A stretch of DNA of 64,000 nucleotides from Aotearoamyces nothofagi (lineage: Eukaryota > Ascomycota > Leotiomycetes > Leotiales > Tympanidaceae): NCBI GenBank assembly GCA_015345905.1, contig JADDTR010000010.1:372001-436000 (forward strand). Reading direction: 5' to 3'. Under the pieces are notes generated by a model. That model searched no databases. It was not told the origin of the DNA and saw nothing but the letters and a program-made list of their open reading frames with translations. The position numbers and the translations under genes were made by a program. This document shows, one piece after another, positions 36,489 through 46,552 of this stretch. Positions within the stretch are counted from its first letter, which is position 1; every line of letters starts with the position of its first letter.

Positions 36489-36920
36489 CTTGATCGAAGA
36501 AATTAAAAAGTGAATCGGTAGATAAATACGGTGATGATGAATTGTAATATTAAAGAATAGTAACGGAGCTCTGTCCACTGAACCAAATACTAGCCGTTCA
36601 CTGCCGAGGTCAGTCATTAGGTGAAATTTGATTGGCGAGGAGCAAGATCCTGGAACATTTACGACATTCTCAGGCAACAATACATTTCATAATTCTGTTA
36701 TTTAAGAACTTCGACTTGTATAAAGGTGAAAAGCAGCCAATTGGACAAATAAATCATCATTCTCATTATTATGCATGGAATATACTGTGTGACCAGTTTC
36801 CGTATTTCGCATGCCTGTCTCATCTTACGCCTAGCCTAAGTCAATCAAACGCCATCGCTACCTTAAAGAGGTCGGTATACACCACATGCCAATCAAAGGC
36901 AATTAGCTTCCCTATGATAA
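36489..36920. other. Tandem spacer, MIX17 promoter side
   Basis: This 432-bp spacer lies between the MIX17 start and the C1D stop. Only short ORFs with no family resemblance occur. Confidence 0.4.
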
Positions 36921-37772
36921 TTATGCATGTGAGCTCTGACTCTTATCATTCTTGGCCTTCTTCTTATCCTTATGCTTGTTGCTTTTGCTCCTTTTTCTCT
37001 TTGATTTAGATGATTCTGCTTCTGAGCTAATAGACTGCGAGGGAGTAGATACTCCATCATCTTGGGGATTGGGCTTCAAAGTATCCGCTTTGCGCTTCTT
37101 AGCTATAACTGGATGCTCTTTCTGTGCTTCAGATGCTTGCATATCCGAGTTGGAGTTAGGATCATCAGAGGAGTCATCAAGTTCGAACGTTGGGTTCGAC
37201 TCAGCCTCAACTTTTTGCTTCAGCGATAAATCCTCGAATCTGATGTGAGCTTTGGCTCTTTCCTTTGCTTGAAGTTCAGCTCGTTCAAGATCATATCTGT
37301 CATTGCCATTCTGTGACCATGGTTTAATAGGAGTTAAGGGCGTAGAAAGGTATGTGTTGCTCACCAAACTTGCTTTGATAAACCTTGCGGCAGCTTGCTT
37401 GTCTAGCTTGAGATCCTCTCGTTTTGTAGCCGGGGTTTCCGCTGCCTTGATTTTATCAAAATATTGTCTGACTCGGGTCAACTCTTTGAAGACTGGGTGC
37501 TCGCGAGCTTTGACGCCATTCAATCTCAAATATGCTATTAAAATAAATACTGTAAGTACACTTGCCAATAAAAGTGAAATGGAGCACTCACAAAACAAAA
37601 CCGACTCGATCGCATAAGTTACAAGAATGTACAGCTTTGATTTGTCGAGGAGTGGTAGCTTGGATGCTGTACCGCAGAGTGCAGTCTTCAGGATTGGCGC
37701 GAGCGAGTCCTCCAGGTCGTCGATCTCGTCGTCGAGTTGCTCTAATAAAGACAGAACGTCGGTAGAATCCAT
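36921..37772 (-). CDS. C1D/Lrp1-type exosome cofactor (Sas10/C1D domain)
   Basis: Lrp1/C1D binds the Rrp6 exonuclease and assists nuclear exosome processing of rRNA and snoRNA. Exons 37592-37772, 37365-37534 and 36921-37310 give 246 residues. The Sas10/C1D fold covers about 1-125: LSLLEQLDDEIDDLEDSLAP, LYILVTYAIESVLFSYLRLN, EHPVFKELTRVRQYFDKIKA. The C-terminal half is charged and Lys-rich (SKSKRKRSKSNKHKDKKKAK), fitting RNA binding and nuclear location. Intron 2 is 54 bp, a multiple of three without a stop, so an 18-residue retained form (VSNTYLSTPLTPIKPWSQ) would also read through. The spliced FIKASL-NGNDRYDLERAE matches the family better. Confidence 0.88.
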   Translation of the reverse strand: MDSTDVLSLLEQLDDEIDDLEDSLAPILKTALCGTASKLPLLDKSKLYILVTYAIESVLFCECSISLLLASVLTVFILIAYLRLNGVKAREHPVFKELTRVRQYFDKIKAAETPATKREDLKLDKQAAARFIKASLVSNTYLSTPLTPIKPWSQNGNDRYDLERAELQAKERAKAHIRFEDLSLKQKVEAESNPTFELDDSSDDPNSNSDMQASEAQKEHPVIAKKRKADTLKPNPQDDGVSTPSQSISSEAESSKSKRKRSKSNKHKDKKKAKNDKSQSSHA

Positions 37773-38515
37773 ATTTTCAAAGCCCTAGCTTGAGAGGCAG
37801 ATCCGAGTGATAAGGATCCTTGATTGTGGTAATTCTAGGAATATTAAAAGAGAGAGTACTTTTTATACCGTATCTGCATTGAGATTTGAATGTATAGATG
37901 TTGAATGCGAATTAAAAAAGCTTCGACTTTGTTCGGTTTGCTTTGTTTCGGTTGCGACAACGGTGGAAAGTATTCCCGGAAATTTAATTGCGAGCGAATG
38001 AGCGGACTGGGATAATGTCTTACAGGGATCGGCCGAATTATGGATTTTGTTTCTCTGCTTCCTGAAGCTGTCGTCTACATTGTCTCAACAGGACTCGAGT
38101 ACGACGTATAACCCTAATACAACTTTTACATGTTAGGCCAGTCTGATCATCTGATGCTCAGATTGTGTGTTGTATAAATTTGTCGCAATTCCACCTTCAC
38201 CCTCCACCTGTTATTGTAATTGGACTTGGACCTATCAACACGTCCTCCATTTACCACTACCAACTAAATCTCCAGACGATGCGTCTATCATGAGATAAGT
38301 TTGATAATCTTTGAGAAACGATCATCCTGTCTATTATACTTTGGGGTCGTCCGCTGTCGCGGAGGTTTGCTCGAATACCTCACAGACACTCTCAATGGAA
38401 TTACGGTGACATTTTTGATGGCCGGGTGGCCAGGCGACAATTTTCAGTCCAGTACGGAAATTATTGGTGGCCGCGAAGGAAGGATACCGAGCTTTTTGGG
38501 CCTAGGAATAGTCGA
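37773..38515. other. Divergent intergenic region C1D / ketopantoate-reductase-like gene
   Basis: This 743-bp spacer lies between divergent start codons and must carry both promoters. The reductase frame is open upstream of its first ATG to a GTG at 38426. Translation from there lacks family similarity, so it is treated as leader. Confidence 0.4.
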
Positions 38516-39913
38516 ATGATAGGGCACGCTCACTCCAAACTGGATTTGATGGATAGTCGTCAAGAAATCTTTCTTTCACCGGGTGTGCCGGACACAACAC
38601 ATTATGAAAGATATGAAGTCAAGCCCAAACAAGAGATCCTCAGACCTCTCGTCCCGGTTGAGCACTCTGCTCTAGATGGCACCGAGACTAATCACTACGT
38701 AGAGGACAATGCCACATTTACTACCCCTGACGCCGATCGTAGGATATACATCCTAGGCGCTGGAAGTGTTGGAAAGTTTGTTGCACACTCATTGGCAGGC
38801 ATCGGGGATAGACCTCCAGTTACAATTCTCCTGCATCACCGCCTTCAGATTCAACAGTGGCACGATGAAGGGCAAGTTCTTGAGCTTATTAAGGACGGAA
38901 ATTCCGATGTGCAGGCTGGCTTTGACATTGAGCATTCCATGGCTTTCAACCCTTCATCCTCGACGATGCGACTACAAAGATTCGGTATCAATACGTATGC
39001 TAATACAGACGTGCCGTCCGATGAAGGCAACTGGGCAATCGACAAGCTTATAGTCACCACGACAGCTGCTTTAACAATACCCGCCCTCATTGCGATTAAG
39101 GATCGACTAGGACCCAGATCGACCGTATGCTTTCTGCAGAATGCTATGGGTATTATTGACGAAGTTAATGATAAGATATTTCCTAATGCAGCTACGCGTC
39201 CTAGGTACATTATTGGGGTAACATCTCATGGACTTGGAGATCATCCGAGGATCTTCACAACTGTTCATTACAGGCCGGGCGAGATACACTTGTCATTGGT
39301 GCCCACAAATAGAGAAGTGAGAGAGGAATTCAATAACAACAAAGAAAGCAGACAGGTGAAGCGCATGAGCTATGGTTGGACAGCATCGTCGAGGAGTCTC
39401 ATGCACACGCTAATGCGAACTCCAACTCTAGCTGCTACTGGAATTCGATTTGAAGATATCCTCCAGATACAGCTGGAGAGACTCGCCATCGATGCAGTCA
39501 TAAGTCCTCTATCCGTCGTTTTTGACTGCTTCAATGGAGATCTATTACACAATTTTGCGGTGACGCGCCTCATGCGGGAACTCTTGGAAGAAATTTCGTT
39601 CATCATACTCAGTCTCCCGGAGCTACATGGGGTCAAGGGACTCGAGAGTTACTTCGCTCCACAACGACTTCAGTACATGACGGTTAAAGTTGCCACAAAG
39701 ACAAGCGGAAATATTAGTTCTATGCTCCAAGACGTTCGGAAAGGGCGAAGAACGGACATAGATTACATCAATGGCTACCTAGTAAATCGAGGTCAGCAGC
39801 TGGGGATCCGGTGTCCTGTAAACACGGCTATAGTACAAATGGTGAAGGCCAAACAGGCGATGAAAAGTAAGGAAGAAGGACGCTACATACCGTTTGAGGC
39901 TGGAGAGAGTTGA
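38516..39913 (+). CDS. Ketopantoate reductase (ApbA/PanE)-like protein
   Basis: This single-exon gene encodes about 465 residues from the ATG at 38516. The ApbA N-terminal Rossmann domain starts at about 78 with the dinucleotide loop RRIYILGAGSVGKFVAHSLA, and LIVTTTAALTIPALIAIKDR and VCFLQNAMGIIDEVN follow. The C-terminal ApbA_C domain has LAIDAVISPLSVVFDCFNGD and a DIDYINGYLVNRGQQLGI motif. In true ketopantoate reductases this helix reads like KLxxNxxxNPLTAL, with a catalytic Lys and two substrate Asn. Here those positions appear as Arg, Asp and Ser, so activity on ketopantoate is doubtful. The protein is longer than bacterial PanE (about 300) because of an N-terminal extension, as in other fungal paralogues. 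The substrate is unknown. Confidence 0.82.
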   Translation: MIGHAHSKLDLMDSRQEIFLSPGVPDTTHYERYEVKPKQEILRPLVPVEHSALDGTETNHYVEDNATFTTPDADRRIYILGAGSVGKFVAHSLAGIGDRPPVTILLHHRLQIQQWHDEGQVLELIKDGNSDVQAGFDIEHSMAFNPSSSTMRLQRFGINTYANTDVPSDEGNWAIDKLIVTTTAALTIPALIAIKDRLGPRSTVCFLQNAMGIIDEVNDKIFPNAATRPRYIIGVTSHGLGDHPRIFTTVHYRPGEIHLSLVPTNREVREEFNNNKESRQVKRMSYGWTASSRSLMHTLMRTPTLAATGIRFEDILQIQLERLAIDAVISPLSVVFDCFNGDLLHNFAVTRLMRELLEEISFIILSLPELHGVKGLESYFAPQRLQYMTVKVATKTSGNISSMLQDVRKGRRTDIDYINGYLVNRGQQLGIRCPVNTAIVQMVKAKQAMKSKEEGRYIPFEAGES

Positions 39914-40180
39914 TATGGTCTCTAGAAAGGGCGGTTATTTAGCTTGTAATGTTACTTTGTACAATAATGTATATTAGCGACTGGCGATTCGGGCTAGTAT
40001 TTACGCCTATGAATGTATATATTTGTTGCTTTGCTCAATAGAAATGGTCATATGCCAATCGTTGTCTAGCCTCGTGTACATGAAATCGATTACCACCAAA
40101 TTTCCCGTGGCAAGCGACAAGGCTGCCAGTTAAACGTATTCTGCGTCGTAACCTAGAAGCCACTATACATACAACTCAAC

Positions 40181-40753
40181 ATGGCAGATGCGGACCTTGA
40201 AGAGGTGTGTATGTTGCTTCTCAGGGTATGTTAGCATTGCTGATGACTGGTGCTTCAGATCAGGAAAGCTAGGCTTACACAGCTAAAAGCCCAGGGCGGT
40301 GGCGGTGGTGGAGCAAGCGGTAGTGTTACCAACAGCGGACAGAATGACCAGAAACAGTGAGTTGTCCAAGGCTTTTAGGCTAGCAACGAGTACTGATATA
40401 CTATAGACAGCAAGAAGGTATGCAGTGGCTCCTTCAAACAGTTAGATAGATCCACTGACCATGTCGCAGCGGAAGCGCGACAATCAATTTTGCAACAAAT
40501 TCTGGAACCAGCAGCAGCAGACCGTTTGGGCAGGATACGACTAGTCAAGGAATCACGAGCAACGGATGTCGAGAATCGGTTGATTATGCTGGCACGCTCA
40601 GGCCAGTTGCGCCAGAAGGTTTCTGAGACCCAGCTGAAGGAGCTTCTAAATGCTGTTGCTGAGACAAAGGAAGAAGAGAAGATTGTTGTCAGCAGAAGGA
40701 AGGGCGGTTGGGATGATGACGATGGCGATCTGGATGATCTCCTCAATTCATAG
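40181..40753 (+). CDS. PDCD5 (TFAR19) family protein
   Basis: PDCD5 proteins (yeast Sdd2/YMR074C) are small helical proteins that bind the CCT chaperonin and nucleic acids. Four exons (40181-40204, 40259-40356, 40407-40417, 40470-40753) give 138 residues. The third is an 11-nt microexon that restores KQQQEAEARQSILQQILEPA. The conserved core is RIRLVKESRATDVENRLIML and GQLRQKVSETQLKELLNAV, ending in an acidic DDDDGDLDDLL tail. A Gly/Ser insert (QGGGGGGASGSVTNSGQ) sits between helices 1 and 2, as in other fungal members. It is convergent with COQ4, with 150 bp between stops. Confidence 0.92.
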
Positions 40754-40903
40754 CAGAGGAATATTACATTTAGTTTGGAAGCTCTATATCGTGAATGAGG
40801 GGCTGGAAATATCCTCTTAAAGCATCGTCGTAATCAAAACATTGGCAGACGTAATATCGAATACCTTGGGAGTTATATTCGTATTATTACATTTAGTTTG
40901 TGA

Positions 40904-41832
40904 TTAATTTATGCCCAAGCTGTCCCCGGCTCTCTCTTTAGCCTCCCTCTCAGCTTTCTTCCTTTGTCTCTCCTTCTTCCTAATGTCTCTCAAATCTACG
41001 GGTTTTTCAATTCCTAGTTCGGCTCTGAGCTCTCTAACATCCCTCTCCAACTGTTCTTCCCAGTACACGTTGATGACTTCTTTCGATTTAAGACCGTTGC
41101 TTATGGCCCATGGTAGATATATCCTGAAAAATCGTGCCCTCTCAGCAGGCTTCTCCCTCAGGACAGCAAACATACTTAGTCCCGTCATTGGTAACATGGT
41201 ATTCGCAAATTCGAAGGCCTTCATTGCGATTTCGCCTTCGACCACAACTGGAAGACCAGTTACTGCATGATAAAAATCATGGCACTCCCGGTATCTCTGC
41301 ATAACATATGCGCACTCCTCATCGTCTATGTACTGAACACTGCTCCTGGTATCTGGCGTTACGCCTTCACGGTCTAGCCATTCGACATAAGTACGCCCAA
41401 CGCTGTTTTGGGGTAGTTTTCGTAGGTCTCCCATGACTAAGTTCTTTGAGCTGATGCGAGGTCGGTCACGTAGTATACGACGGCCAGTGGGGTCGGAGAG
41501 CATTACATCACGCAATCTGTATATGAAATACGGAGTTGCGGTGGCTTCGCCCAATGCGGCAATCATGTCTAGATCTTGATGTTAGTGATTTAAGGTGGCT
41601 GGAAAGCTCGTCTTCACGTACCTCCTCTCCGCGGATTGAGTATTGAAATGATAGCTGATCCAACGGCGAGACCTGCTTGCTCGACTCTTGTGAGTGGAAT
41701 GTGACCGTCATAATTTGGCGGTGGCCTGTTGAGCACCGAGAATCTCCTCGGGTTTAAGGACAGTGTGCATACAGATAGTAGCTCATGTGGCAATTTATGT
41801 CGAAACACTGACTGGCGTAGAAGTAAGGCCAT
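40904..41832 (-). CDS. COQ4: Ubiquinone biosynthesis protein COQ4
   Basis: COQ4 is a matrix-side inner-membrane component of the CoQ synthome, implicated in C1 decarboxylation and hydroxylation of the quinone head. Exons 41622-41832 and 40904-41568 give 291 residues. The N-terminus [20 protein letters not shown] is a mitochondrial presequence. The family landmarks are [20 protein letters not shown] and [20 protein letters not shown]. The metal site HDxxH-x11-E is intact at about 167-183 ([17 protein letters not shown]). The C-terminal 40 residues are highly charged and Lys/Arg-rich. It is divergent from the SET-domain gene with 232 bp between ATGs. Confidence 0.96.
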
Positions 41833-42064
41833 TGTAAGTGCTGTTCACAAGAGAGTAAGCTCATGTTTAGGAATAGGGTATATACACGGCGCTCGCGAGC
41901 GCGGACCGTTCCGCACTTCTAGATTCGCATTAATTTTAGAGACAATTGAGCTTTTAGCTCTTCACCATAGCAACCTCCTTCCTCTACCACCTGCTCTCGT
42001 TAGCCATTGCTCCCTGCTGCTGTCTGCAAGATCGAAATGGCTATGATTTTGCTGTTCTGACAGT

Positions 42065-43313
42065 ATGGAAAAACATTACAAATTCACAGATTGGGCTGCT
42101 AGCAAGGGTGTCAAAATTAATGGCATTGCAGCTCATAAATTTCCAAATCGAGGACTTGGCATCATAGCGCAGGAAAAGCATAAGGTTGGTCGAACTGTTC
42201 GCTCTTTTGTTCTAGGCTGTCTCTTTCAAACGACTCAATACAACATGGGCAGTCGCCTAGAGTATTTTCCTTTTGCAGTCTAAATATCATTACACAGATT
42301 TGACATTATAATAGCCCGGAGCGCTGTTACTATCAGTACCGACCAACGCCTTGCGTACTGCCCACACTGTCCCAAAAGCCATCTCAAGAAATATTGGAGA
42401 GATCACCGTCCATGGCCTTCTCGCAACCGATTTAGCATTAGATACATCGGCGATCAGGGAGCCCTGGAGAGCCGTCCTTCCTACCACAGAAGATTTCCAA
42501 GAGTCTATGCCTTTTATGTGGGAAAAATCTCTACAGATGCTACTTCCCCCCGCAGCAGGAACGCTTCTTGAAAATCAGAAGAAGAAGTTCGAGAAAGATT
42601 GGACCGCCACATCTAGAGCTTATCCGCAACTAGAGCAAGAACTTTATATATACAACTGGCTTATAGTCAACACCCGTACGTTCTATTATATCACTCACGG
42701 AACCAAGAAGCCCTTGTCAAGAGATGACTGCATGGCCTTGAATCCATTTGCAGACTACTTTAACCATGCAGATCAAGGATGTCGGGTCGAATTTGGCAAA
42801 GATGGCTTCTCAATCATGAGTGACCGTCTTTACGAGGAGGGTGAAGAGATTTATATCTCGTACGGGAACCATAGCAATGATTTTCTGCTCTCAGAATATG
42901 GGTTCGTCCTCTCCGAAAACCGCTTTGACGAGCTTCTCCTCGACCACGTGATCATTCCTGAGTTGTCTGCGAAACAACGAGATCAACTGAAACAGGTCAA
43001 CTTTCTTGGAACTTATGCTCTAGATCGAGAAGGAATTTGCTACCGGACGCAGGTTGCATTAAGGCTGCTATGTGTACCTCTCAGGGCATGGTATCGCTTT
43101 GTGAATGGCGAAGACGATGGGGAGAAGGATCAGGTTAAAGTTGACCAACTCCTGTTAACGCTTTTGAGATCGTACAAAGAGCAAGCAAGAAATGCACTAC
43201 AAGAGATCTACTCTTCAAAAATTGGGCTCGATTCTCAAAGAGGCACACTTCACAGGCGATGGCAACAGATAATTATTTTGTTAGAATTAGCAATCAATAA
43301 AGTACAGAGCTGA
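42065..43313 (+). CDS. SET-domain lysine methyltransferase (non-histone type)
   Basis: Exons 42065-42184 and 42315-43313 give 372 residues. The layout (SET start at the N-terminus, long insert, then Rubisco-substrate-binding-like helices) is that of SETD3/SETD6/Rkm-type enzymes that methylate ribosomal or other non-histone proteins. The SET core includes INGIAAHKFPNRGLGIIAQE near residue 20, NPFADYFNHADQGCRVEFGK (the NH cofactor motif) and GEEIYISYGNHSNDFLLSEY (catalytic Tyr and pseudoknot). The substrate cannot be told from sequence. The 130-bp intron has a GTTGGT donor, slightly off consensus. The gene ends only 75 bp from the convergent CNNM-type stop codon. Confidence 0.88.
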
Positions 43314-43388
43314 TAGCACTGCAGCAATAGTAACAAGTGAGAAAAAGACTGATGCTGTCTGATAATGATATACAACGTGTATCGCACC

Positions 43389-45634
43389 TCATAACCATAA
43401 GCTGGCTCTCCCAGTTGTTCCGTCATGGGAGCTTCTTTTCTTTAATCGCCTCTGACTGGGAAGTAAAGCCGGATCGTCATGAAAGCTGCCGTATAAGATA
43501 TTTTCAGCGGGAGAGCTGACTATTCTGCTGGGCCGTGATGCGATTGCGTGGGTGGGTCTATGTGAAGTTAGTGAGCACTCAGCTAGCTCATTCTCATTCT
43601 GGAAAGGCGGGATCGCGTCCTGAAGAGTTTCCATGGATACATTCGTGCCATGAAAACCACCAGAAGTATTTTGTGTATATGAGCTCCTGTCTTTGAAATC
43701 TTGCCGTTGAATTGCGTTACTTTGACCGTTACTCTCATCACGACCATATCCGCTAGAATCATCCGCACCGTCAGCTCCACCTGGTTTAACAGAAACTTTA
43801 CGTCTTCTGAGGGTTCCTCTGCTCTCGCCTAGTTTCTGAAAGCGGGTGCGGATTTTTTGAACCTTCATTGAAGCGGTGTTCTCGGCTTGTGGATGTAGCT
43901 CCACATCGCTAGCTGGAGGAAATGGCGCCTTTTTGTCGAAGTAATCCTTTTCGTCGAGGCTAGTTCTTTGCAATATAGCATCAAGAATGTCTTCAAAGGT
44001 AACAATTCCGAGTGGCTTTGGGCAGCCGATTCCTATGGTACTTGGCTTGCGCTGTTGAGACATGTGACAGCCATCGTTAACAGCGTCAAGGAAATCAGTT
44101 GTCCATGCGATTGGCGAGTCTAATGTGCTCCTAATTTCAGTGCTCACTCGACGTCTAGCATCATGCAGCCTATTTTGACCTTGTTCTGGGGTAGGAATTA
44201 CTATTGCTATTCTAATTCTAGTTAGTTGTGGCATCAAAATTTGTCTTCTGATTGAAATATCCGGGACTTCGTTTTCATTTTCATCAAGGATAGGGGTTGA
44301 GAAGTACTAACCTTGATATGCCGAGTTGGAACATATTTAGAATATCGTACAATTTCATGTCATCACGGATAATAGGTAGCGGATATAGAGGTAAATCCTG
44401 GACAAACACCTTTTGTTGTGGTTGGCATTCTTCACTGTGGAGGTCTAAGCCGATGAGATTCTAGTGATCCATGTTAGTTGGGGGTTTTATACAAAATCAT
44501 CTTTTACGTACTTTGATGTGTAGGAAACCATGAACTCTTCGTGAGGTCCAACCCGGTGGATCATCTGGCGTGTTGACACCCTTCGGATGAATATCTCCCA
44601 TGACCGGAATGCGACTATATGACCATGTCTTAATCGTGGAAATTAGATCTCTGGTGATCTCATCCTTGATGTTAACATGGCAAACTGATGACCAAGGAAC
44701 AATGATTCCGGCGTTGCTTGCAAAGCCCCTCTCAATATCAATGTCGTTTACTGATCTTCCTTTGCCCTTTCTAATGCTCTGGTAGAAATTAGTTTGAAGA
44801 GTGCGCCCGTCGAGTTTTACTGCGCCTGCCGTGACTCTTCCTGCGTCTGGACTGAGGTAGCCACCGTGTTTTTCATGACGTTCATTGAACTTGATAAAAA
44901 AACAGAATTCCTCGTGATCATACACGATTCTATCATCATGTTTGCTACCTAACTTATCTAATAGATAAGACAGGGGCCAGCTGATGATGCATGTCAACCA
45001 CATGCAGCCCCATATAAACCAGCGGCAATGATATCCCCAGAAGAGCGCCTTCTTAGGTATGAGAACCTGAGGGAGTAGCTCTGCTACTAGAGCTACTGTA
45101 ATGGTAGAAACTACGATAGGTTTCCAGCCTGGGCCAAATATTGTCTGAACGACGATAGGCAAAGCCTCCAAGCACCCCACTGAGACGATAATCATGGAAC
45201 CTGTAACAGGTGTATTAGTTTAACGAAACTAGAAACTAGGATGAGCTGAGACTGGTTACATATAAACCAGCTTCCTTTCTGCTTGATGCGAATGATCTTT
45301 CGAGCTGCTTTCCTGCCTTTTCTTCAGCATATAATAAATGTGATATGCGATGGAAAGGGAGACTTATGTACCTTTGACATTCCCCAGATTTGTCTATTTT
45401 ACTCGTTTTGCTCAAGATATACAACCGCGTCATGTCAATACTGGAAATTGCCAAAGTAAGACCAGCCAGTAGTGCTGCTAATACTAGCAAACTTGAAGCA
45501 ACCACGAGAAATCCAATCCAAGGTAGCCTCTGTCTTTCGTCACTAAACCTGAAGCGTAGATATTCATTACAGGTTGTTTCCGTCTTGGTGTCATTCGAAG
45601 GAACAGATAAAGCATTTATTGGATTGCCTCCCAT
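43389..45634 (-). CDS. CNNM/Mam3-type metal transporter (DUF21 + CBS pair)
   Basis: CNNM proteins are membrane proteins tied to magnesium or manganese homeostasis; yeast Mam3 is vacuolar. Five exons (45372-45634, 45260-45321, 44512-45200, 44312-44460, 43389-44217) give 663 residues from the ATG at 45634. DUF21 membrane segments include LPWIGFLVVASSLLVLAALL, MIIVSVGCLEALPIVVQTIF, PIVVSTITVALVAELLPQVL and WFIWGCMWLTCIISWPLSYL. A 62-nt exon supplies RKGRKAARKIIRIKQKGSWF. The CBS pair follows (SRIPVMGDIHPKGV; LHIKNLIGLDLHS; KPLGIVTFEDILDAIL). The cytosolic tail after about 470 is disordered. The CBS pair is interrupted by an inserted segment with a conserved-looking IRIAIVIPTPEQ strand. Confidence 0.88.
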
Positions 45635-46552
45635 GATGACCAATAATGAAGGATGGGCAGCAGATCTGCTAAGTCTGTTAGCAAACCACTGTTGGCAATT
45701 TTACGCTGGGAATATGGATGCCGCTTATGCTACCGACATGGGAAGATTCCATACCTGTGAAGCATAAATGATGGTCTTAAAGCTTCTCAGAAGAATTGAT
45801 GCCAACCAAACCTGGCCGTCTCTTGATATCTAACTTGCGAGGTTGTTGCTGAGAACTCGCTCGATAGATTCTCACATTCGTGTATCAGGTCGTATAGAGT
45901 AAAGACGATCCTCTATCACGAGAGCCGTGGCCTACAGCCGGTAGGACTGTTTAATACAAAAGTATTGGATCTTAAGATGACCTGGATGTGCCCCCGGATA
46001 ACGAGAATACATGCGTACAAGAAGGGGAAAAGCAGCCACGATTGTCATTAAAGATAGAAATAGTGACGATTGCTATAGCAAATAATGGGGACAAGGCTAC
46101 GAAAGCATACGGAAGGTGCGTCCAATACAACTTGGGAGAGTGGACCTTCCTCGAAATCGAGAACCAAGAACCGAGACCAGGAAAATTAAGTGATACTCGA
46201 AGGCTAGAGTAAATATGCCCACTTCACTACTACAAGAACACATTGCAGAATAGACTGCTTAATATATCACGATCTGCCTGTAATGACCGTGAGTTATTCG
46301 GGCAGTCTCAGGTATCCATAACTTTTCCTTCAAAACACCGACTATTATACATTTATTTTCTAGACTAGAATAGCCTGTCCCTGTCTGCATGAACTAATGC
46401 ACAAAAATACGAAATCACCAAGTCTCAAACTCCCATGGATGCATTACCCTGTATTGAGCGCCATATTAAGCCCCAATCCCTCAAAGTATGGTGCTGCCTC
46501 GTTTTGCTAAGGCGTAGAGAAAGACTAGATCTGGAGCTGCCGAAGCTTTCGT
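45635..46552. other. Tandem spacer, CNNM promoter side
   Basis: This 918-bp spacer lies between the CNNM-type start and the stop of the CPSF6-like gene, both minus strand. Plus-strand ORFs at 45988-46212 and 46435-46638 have no family resemblance. The region should contain the CNNM promoter and the CPSF6-like 3' UTR. Confidence 0.4.

Noticed and set aside
38426-38515. Upstream extension of the ketopantoate-reductase-like frame
   Set aside because: It begins only at a GTG, lacks an ATG and shows no family similarity; the ATG at 38516 was preferred.
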